Below, one piece after another: positions 58,974 through 64,000 of a DNA stretch of 64,000 nt. Position 1 is the stretch's first letter; each line of letters begins with the position of its first letter. The position numbers and the translations under genes are program-made. Location of the stretch: contig JALMQS010000618.1 of the NCBI GenBank assembly GCA_024734495.1, positions 248,001 through 312,000 of the forward strand. The letters are read 5' to 3'. This DNA comes from Forficula auricularia (taxonomy: Eukaryota > Arthropoda > Insecta > Dermaptera > Forficulidae). The notes beneath the pieces were generated by a model. That model had not been told where the DNA came from and searched no databases. It saw only the letters and a program-made list of their open reading frames with translations.

Positions 58974-61900
58974 CTAGACAAAGTAGGTCCTAGCACCGGG
59001 TCCGTTGACGGCCCCTGGGGCGCCCACTGTCGTTAGAAGCCGCGGCAGAGGCTCGGGGATGGTGCTATACACGTGGCCCACCGTTTTCGCCACATGAGGA
59101 GGATACTCGTAGTCCTCCTCCTCGGGGTCGGTAGTCGTTGTCCGTTGTGACGAGTTCTCCGACACATATGTCGATTGCGTCGGTGTGGGTGTAGGAATGA
59201 CCATTTGGGGCGGTTGAACACCCCCCGGGGCTGTCGACGAAGGGGCCATCACTGTATATTTATACCACGAATCGAGGGCTGTGGGGGCTGCTGTGTATCT
59301 CGCTGATGCCAATTTCGCATTCGTTGTCTCCGACGTTTTTTTCATTTCCATTGAACGTTTTTTCTTTTTTCGTAACGAGTTCACGTCGGGCATAGCGTAA
59401 CGTAATTTTTCCCAGAATCGTTTCTCGCCCCAAACAATACAAGTACAAGTGCGTAATAAAAGTTTCAAATCCGGATCGAGATTGAGAGCATGTAAATCGG
59501 TGGTAAGTAAAAAGATCACTTTATCGCGGCGCATCGTTCGACGGGTTTGATCAAGAGCGGATTGAATTGCTGCCCGAAAATCCGGCCGGTCCCATTCATG
59601 CTGTAGAAAACTTAAACTTAAGACAATTATTATTCTTCTTGCAGCATCAGCGGCGCTTAATACGCCGTCAGCGAGATAAGACGCGCCTGTCATTAAATGG
59701 ATATCGCGATAATGCAAGCAGAGCGTATGGCCACCCTGTTCAATTTCAGCAGCGATTACACGAGACACAAAATCTTGATCCTTGACACTATAGACGAGAT
59801 AAGCGTCGTAAAGCCGATCCCTATCCAAGTCCGTAGGTGGAGGGGTTTGTTTAAAAATGCGCACCCCATAACGGGCATGTGCCCAAAGACGAACATCTTG
59901 TCGAAACACGAACATGAGAACCGAGACAAGAAATACGATAATGAGAAGGACGAGCGTGGCGGCGACCAGAGGAATATAATCCACACCGAGGATGGCCGTG
60001 GATGTGACCCCGAGGTCGCGTTGCACGACAGAGGTGGCGATCGCGTTCGTGTCTCTGTCACAGCGACGTACAAAAGTTGCAACCGTTTCTTTCGACCCTG
60101 CACACAGCATCTGTTCAGGATCTGTTACAGCAATTCGATCTCGATTGTCTCTCAGCCAGGATTCGAGACGTCCAACAGCCTCACAGCTACATTGCCACGC
60201 GTTGCCATCAAGGGATACTTTTTCCAAAGTAGCGGCCGCGGCTGCCAACTGTTGCCAGGGGGAAAAATTCGCTATTTTATTATCATCCAGCCGTAACACT
60301 TCCAACTGCTTCATAGCTGAGAACGTGGTATTTCCAACATGCGCGATGGCATTATGGTCCAAATAAAGTTCATTTAAATTCTCCATTTGGTCAAATTCAA
60401 AACCTCGTAATTCTTGAAGTTTATTATTTTCTAAATGCAGAACTTGCAAGCCAGTAACACCATTAAACGTGCGATTGTGAATAGCAGCGATATTAGAGCC
60501 ATTTAAAAATAATACTTGCAATTTCTTTTTACCAATAAAAACATGACTGCCGAGCTCACCAAGGTCATTGCCGTCTAAATAAATCTCTGTTGCGTCCATT
60601 GGAATTCGTTCTGGAACTGTACGATGACCGCCGTTACTGCAATCCACCACATTTGCTGACCAAGTGTGATCATGGTAACAGGTGCAATTTGTTGGACATG
60701 TCATTTCACAATCACAAGCATCAAAATCACAACAATGACATACCGCAAAACAATGTGATTCATAAGGGCATAGGAATTCAGATGGCTTGAGGTCCAAAAT
60801 CGGTCGTTTAGGTCGCCCTCGGGAATGGGCCAAATTACAAGTGACAGAATCAAGATCCATGACCCGAGGATGACGCCGTAAGTGACTTAGTTGATTGATC
60901 CGGAGCAGCCATTCCATCGAGCAATTACAATCGAACGGGTTGCCGCCAATGTAAAATTGAGGTAATTCCTTCTCATCAGGAACCGGCGTCAGCGCCAGCG
61001 CCCCCAGGTCCATGCTTCGCAACTGATTGGCGAATAAAATCACGCGTGTCAAATTGGCCTTTTTCAGAAATGTATTGGGTCGTACCATGTGAATGGCGTT
61101 ATCGTTAAGAAACACTGACTCGACGCTATCGGGCATGGTGGTCTCGTCAACAACGGTTAACCGATTGAAACTAACATCAAGCATTTTGATTTGCAATTCA
61201 TTTCTCGTCTCATAATAACTCACCAACATTGAGATTTGATTCTTGTGTAAATCCAACCACTCGAGGCTACTTGGTACCGATTTATAATCAAACCATTTCA
61301 GCTGATTATCACTCACATTGAGCCAGACAAGCGATGTCAGATTATGAAAAATGCCGGTAATGTCCGTGAGTTGATTACCGTCAAGACGAATTGCACTTAA
61401 CATGGGATTGTTGACAAATGAATGCGGATCCACGCGCTCTAGCTGATTATTTGCGATATTTAGTACCTGAAGTGATCCAAGTGGAGAGAAAACATCCCGC
61501 GTGATGTTTACAAGTTGATTATCAATCAATCCAAGGCCGAATAATTGTATGAGCCCGTCGAAGGAGTTGTTCTCAAGCCTGGTGATTTGGTTCTCGCCGA
61601 GGTCGAGGGTCTTCAGGTAAGTTAATTTGGATAGGCCCTCGGGCACGGCCCCTAGACGGTTCCCTCTCAGAACCAGATCCTGGAGATTTGTACAATTTTC
61701 AAATGCCCGCGGGTGCACAAAACCTATTCTGTTATTTTCTACATGAAGTTGATTAAGCGCATACAGGCCGGCAAAATGACTAGGCTCGATATGCATCAGG
61801 TTGTTATGCGACAAAAACAGCGCGTGTAAATTACTAAGCGGAGTAAACGCACCCTCGGCAATCACCTCCACACCGTTCCCTTGTAAATTAAGAATTTGTA

Positions 61901-62996
61901 AACTGTATAAATCATGAAACACATTCGAATCGATTCGGGTAATTGCATTGTTATGCAAATATAAAACAACAAGACGCACTAGGCCGGAAAATGTATCACG
62001 ATTCACCCAATTGCTTGTTAATTCGTTATTTGATAAATCTAAAATTAATAATTGTTCAAGTCCTTCCAACAAACCGGGCGCGAGAACATTAATCGAATTG
62101 TTTTGTAGATAGATTTCTTTCAAATCGCGAGAGGAATGAAATAATTCGGGTGGCAACGCAGCGAGTTGATTACTTGAAATGTTCAGTATTTGGAGTGAAC
62201 TCAATCCGACAAATGAACGATCTGCAAGCGCGGCAATGTTATTATCCTGAAGGTAAAGGGACTGAAGACTACGTAGACTGGTCATTCCATTATCAGGCAT
62301 TCGATTGATATCGTTTCGTGAAAGATCCAGCGTTTCGAGTACCACGTTACAAGATTTTCCAGGCGCGGACGGGCCGCCACCCCAGTCCGAAAAGCCCAAA
62401 CCCATCACATCCGAAATTCGATTTCTTGATAAATTCAAATGTGTCAAACTCAAAAGGGGACAAAATACCTCATTTGGCAGGGTCCAGATATTATTATCCG
62501 TCAGATCGAGAGTCCGCAACTCAGGCAGGCCTAGAAAAGCCTCCTGATGAAATTCCATCGTCATCGCGGACCAATCGGTATTATGTGTCCTTAAAATAAT
62601 CGTCCTCAAATCTCGCAATCCCGCAAGCACTGCTGATGGTATATTACGAATTTTACAATATTCAATAGTGAGATCGCGAAGTCGCCGTAATTGGGATAGA
62701 AAACCTGCACCGCCGCCGTGACGACTTGGTTCTAACGAGGATTCGAAAAACAACAAATCGCTACATTCGAGCGATAAGCCGGTAATATGCTCAACCTGTG
62801 AGGCGGAGAGGTTCGCGAGAAGTCCATCGCTGGCGTCAATTGTTCGGATACGACAGGACAGGGTCACGCCGTCGTCGATATTCGAGTCCCGATGCCACTG
62901 GCAATCGCGGGGCATGTCTTCGTGGTGGCTCATCGCAATACTCCGCGCAGACACGGCCGCGGCCGATAACACCAACACTAACACTAGAGCAGCCAT
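58974..62996 (-). CDS. Toll-7: Long-type Toll receptor, Toll-7/18-wheeler class (1340 aa, single exon)
   Basis: Single-pass membrane receptor with leucine-rich ectodomain and cytoplasmic TIR domain. Residues count from the ATG at 62996: signal peptide about 1-18 ([17 protein letters not shown]), a short Cys-bearing N-cap (C32, C48), about 21 LRRs to residue 680, first LRRCT with C690/C692/C720/C743, a Cys-rich linker 749-772, LRRNT around C767-C786, five more LRRs (803-930), LRRCT around C936/C938, TM about 1004-1031, and TIR 1062-1200 (box 1 [11 protein letters not shown], box 2 [10 protein letters not shown], box 3 [10 protein letters not shown]). A low-complexity tail follows, ending TYFV. 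Two LRR blocks separated by LRRCT-LRRNT define long Tolls. The N-terminal motif [10 protein letters not shown] and the RTHNTDWS motif place it with Toll-7/18w. The family acts in epithelial patterning (convergent extension) and, in some insects, immunity; ligand unknown here. The frame stays open to 63425, but I chose M at 62996 because a signal peptide follows at once and a candidate promoter lies just upstream. No frameshift or stop. Orthology to Toll-7 versus 18w is unresolved. Confidence 0.95.
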   Translation of the reverse strand: MAALVLVLVLSAAAVSARSIAMSHHEDMPRDCQWHRDSNIDDGVTLSCRIRTIDASDGLLANLSASQVEHITGLSLECSDLLFFESSLEPSRHGGGAGFLSQLRRLRDLTIEYCKIRNIPSAVLAGLRDLRTIILRTHNTDWSAMTMEFHQEAFLGLPELRTLDLTDNNIWTLPNEVFCPLLSLTHLNLSRNRISDVMGLGFSDWGGGPSAPGKSCNVVLETLDLSRNDINRMPDNGMTSLRSLQSLYLQDNNIAALADRSFVGLSSLQILNISSNQLAALPPELFHSSRDLKEIYLQNNSINVLAPGLLEGLEQLLILDLSNNELTSNWVNRDTFSGLVRLVVLYLHNNAITRIDSNVFHDLYSLQILNLQGNGVEVIAEGAFTPLSNLHALFLSHNNLMHIEPSHFAGLYALNQLHVENNRIGFVHPRAFENCTNLQDLVLRGNRLGAVPEGLSKLTYLKTLDLGENQITRLENNSFDGLIQLFGLGLIDNQLVNITRDVFSPLGSLQVLNIANNQLERVDPHSFVNNPMLSAIRLDGNQLTDITGIFHNLTSLVWLNVSDNQLKWFDYKSVPSSLEWLDLHKNQISMLVSYYETRNELQIKMLDVSFNRLTVVDETTMPDSVESVFLNDNAIHMVRPNTFLKKANLTRVILFANQLRSMDLGALALTPVPDEKELPQFYIGGNPFDCNCSMEWLLRINQLSHLRRHPRVMDLDSVTCNLAHSRGRPKRPILDLKPSEFLCPYESHCFAVCHCCDFDACDCEMTCPTNCTCYHDHTWSANVVDCSNGGHRTVPERIPMDATEIYLDGNDLGELGSHVFIGKKKLQVLFLNGSNIAAIHNRTFNGVTGLQVLHLENNKLQELRGFEFDQMENLNELYLDHNAIAHVGNTTFSAMKQLEVLRLDDNKIANFSPWQQLAAAAATLEKVSLDGNAWQCSCEAVGRLESWLRDNRDRIAVTDPEQMLCAGSKETVATFVRRCDRDTNAIATSVVQRDLGVTSTAILGVDYIPLVAATLVLLIIVFLVSVLMFVFRQDVRLWAHARYGVRIFKQTPPPTDLDRDRLYDAYLVYSVKDQDFVSRVIAAEIEQGGHTLCLHYRDIHLMTGASYLADGVLSAADAARRIIIVLSLSFLQHEWDRPDFRAAIQSALDQTRRTMRRDKVIFLLTTDLHALNLDPDLKLLLRTCTCIVWGEKRFWEKLRYAMPDVNSLRKKKKRSMEMKKTSETTNAKLASARYTAAPTALDSWYKYTVMAPSSTAPGGVQPPQMVIPTPTPTQSTYVSENSSQRTTTTDPEEEDYEYPPHVAKTVGHVYSTIPEPLPRLLTTVGAPGAVNGPGARTYFV

Positions 62997-63065
62997 TGGG
63001 CCGGTTGTCACATTATTTCGCACTGAACAACACGTGAGAGAGATTATAGAAAGATTTCTAAATGA

Positions 63066-63099
63066 GATCTGTGCCCTTTGCTGTCTGGGCAACAACTGA
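63066..63099 (-). promoter_or_regulatory. Candidate TATA-less core promoter (Inr + DPE) of the Toll gene
   Basis: On the minus strand TCAGTT (63099 to 63094) matches the arthropod initiator, with A+1 at 63097. AGATC begins exactly at +28 (63070 to 63066) and fits the DPE consensus RGWYV. No TATA box is visible at -30. The implied 5' UTR is about 100 nt. This would make the upstream in-frame 143 codons untranscribed. Alternatively TCTCCGCAG just upstream (around 63111-63103) could be a splice acceptor for a 5' UTR intron, which would place the real start elsewhere. Confidence 0.4.
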
Positions 63100-63330
63100 C
63101 GGCTGCGGAGAGCCACAGGAGTTACCAGACCCCCGTGGACGTTTTGTTTCCCGGCCACCAGAGAGCAGACCAGGACATGAGCGGTGCGGGAGGAGGGACA
63201 AGGGCGGCGCTTAAAGTCACGCCCCCTCCAAGAAGCCACGCCCACAGGCCACGCGGCCGGTCGCCAGCCGGCTGTCATGTCACGATTCTTTTCTGCCCAC
63301 AAAAGAGTCGGCTGGCTTGTTTGTTGCCTT
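63100..63330. promoter_or_regulatory. GC- and CpG-rich island upstream of the Toll gene
   Basis: This stretch is strikingly GC-rich against the AT-rich surroundings and carries many CpGs and CACGCCC/GGGCGTG-type boxes. It is open in the Toll reading frame, but the peptide (Arg/Pro/Trp-rich, no signal sequence) looks non-coding. Most likely it is proximal promoter sequence or 5' UTR. Confidence 0.5.
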
Positions 63331-63425
63331 AAAATTTTACAAAGACAAATAGTACAAGAAAAACGAATAAAAAAGGGTTTCCTTTCCGTTGGGAGAGCCT
63401 TTTCCATTAGCCAATAAAAACACAA

Positions 63426-64000
63426 GAAAGAATAAAAATTTTAATTCAAACGGTTAAGCTACCATATTTCTAGCTATTTCGACAAACAATTTTCATTTTA
63501 TAGTATATATTTCATTATTCGTGTCCATGATTAATAATTAAAGGAATCGTAGGGAGTTGGACAAGACTTTAAATTAAATACAAGTTTTGATTAAATATGC
63601 CATACGTTTCGTTGCTGTTTTGCAACTTCCTCAGTGGCTCATTTATAGTATATTTTAAATTATTATATTTTTCTATCATTATTTATTAGTGTGAATTTGA
63701 TATATTTTTCAAAAGTAAAAAATAAAAACTTTAATTTCACATCCTAAAACAAGAAAAATTGAGAAATCAAACATTTTCGTTTCATGTATTTATGTTTCAA
63801 ACGACTGGTTTTTTATTTTTAATTTTCTTATTTTTACCAAAAATTACAATGCTTGGCCATACCCTGTATGGTAAAGTAAAATTCACAATTTAATAAACTC
63901 TTATTATAAATTAACTTTAATAAAATTATACCAAATATTCATTGCAGAATTTTTATTTGTGGAAAAGAAATTTAAAGATTGATTCTATGAAGGTGATAAA
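63426..64000. other. AT-rich DNA upstream of the Toll gene
   Basis: Contains the hammerhead-like fragment (63540-63645) and a fragment of the 44389/47811 element (63850-63890, minus). No other gene seen before the window ends. Confidence 0.5.
63599..63638 (-). ncRNA. Hammerhead-ribozyme-like motif (minimal helix III), Penelope-type
   Basis: Minus strand: GCCA, CTGAGGA, stem II GTTGC/GCAAC with loop AAAACA, then GAAACGTA, TGGC. GCCA pairs with TGGC (stem I), CTGAGGA fits the core CTGANGA, and GAAACGTA supplies GAA, a one-base-pair helix III (A..T) and cleavage base A. All conserved core positions are present. The following about 60 nt on this strand match the sequence after the 58281 copy, including a CTACGATTCCTTTA / CTGCGATTCCTTTT tail. 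It lies about 0.5 kb upstream of the Toll promoter. Self-cleavage is inferred from fold only. Confidence 0.65.

Noticed and set aside
59697..60296. 199-aa plus-strand ORF inside the Toll gene
   Set aside because: Antisense shadow of the TIR/TM coding region; no domain or start context.
62997..63425. Open frame upstream of and in frame with the Toll start (143 codons)
   Set aside because: The peptide is Arg/Trp/Pro-rich, has no signal sequence at its start, and the real signal peptide lies internally at 62996. It looks like GC-rich promoter or 5' UTR sequence.

Overview
This window looks like invertebrate (most likely arthropod) nuclear DNA. It is strongly AT-rich, has no operon structure, and contains one recognisable gene: an intact long-type Toll receptor of the Toll-7/18-wheeler class on the minus strand at 58974-62996. 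The rest is intergenic DNA filled with old transposons, mostly small non-autonomous elements. Order or species cannot be fixed from the sequence. The mariner, PIF/Harbinger, hAT, tRNA-SINE and Penelope-type repeats fit many insects.

Layout. 1-58.9 kb is a gene desert on the 3' side of the Toll gene. I could delimit many elements by terminal inverted repeats plus target-site duplications. These include PIF/Harbinger-type MITEs (1607-1830; a three-copy hairpin family at 9347, 17558 and 53645), hAT or 8-bp-TSD elements (4712, 18730, 22959, 55479), mariner/Tc/pogo-type elements (15939, 43194, 46457, 54731, 55921) and a TTAA-flanked element (16730). Other repeats are tRNA-derived SINEs (17355, 21120, 53530, with weaker ones at 7650, 23640 and 57345), several unassigned foldback families, tandem duplications (1118-2000, 24865-26220, 29869-30160) and microsatellites. 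The block 15939-18013 is a four-level nest: a hairpin MITE inside a SINE, inside a TTAA element, inside a foldback mariner derivative. Several insertions have their uninterrupted target preserved in a paralogous copy within the window.

Most interesting. (1) A recurring compact motif that folds as a minimal type-I hammerhead ribozyme (CTGANGA, stem II, GAAACGTH, very short helix III, open stem I) lies inside long inverted repeats, with the best copies at 57684-57736, 58281-58318, 63599-63638 and 29178-29221. This is the arrangement known from Penelope-like retroelements. (2) The hAT element at 18730-19313 strongly resembles a non-autonomous hAT-Charlie repeat that I remember from mammalian genomes, which would be a candidate for horizontal transfer. 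(3) The Toll gene has a candidate TATA-less Inr+DPE promoter at about 63097 and a strong splice donor 5 nt after its stop codon. I did not find an unknown multi-gene system: apart from the Toll gene, no long ORF in the window looks like a real host gene.

The Toll gene occupies a GC-richer island. Its coding sequence is uninterrupted, as expected for this receptor class. The ribozyme-bearing repeats at 58.3 kb and 63.6 kb sit on either side of it.
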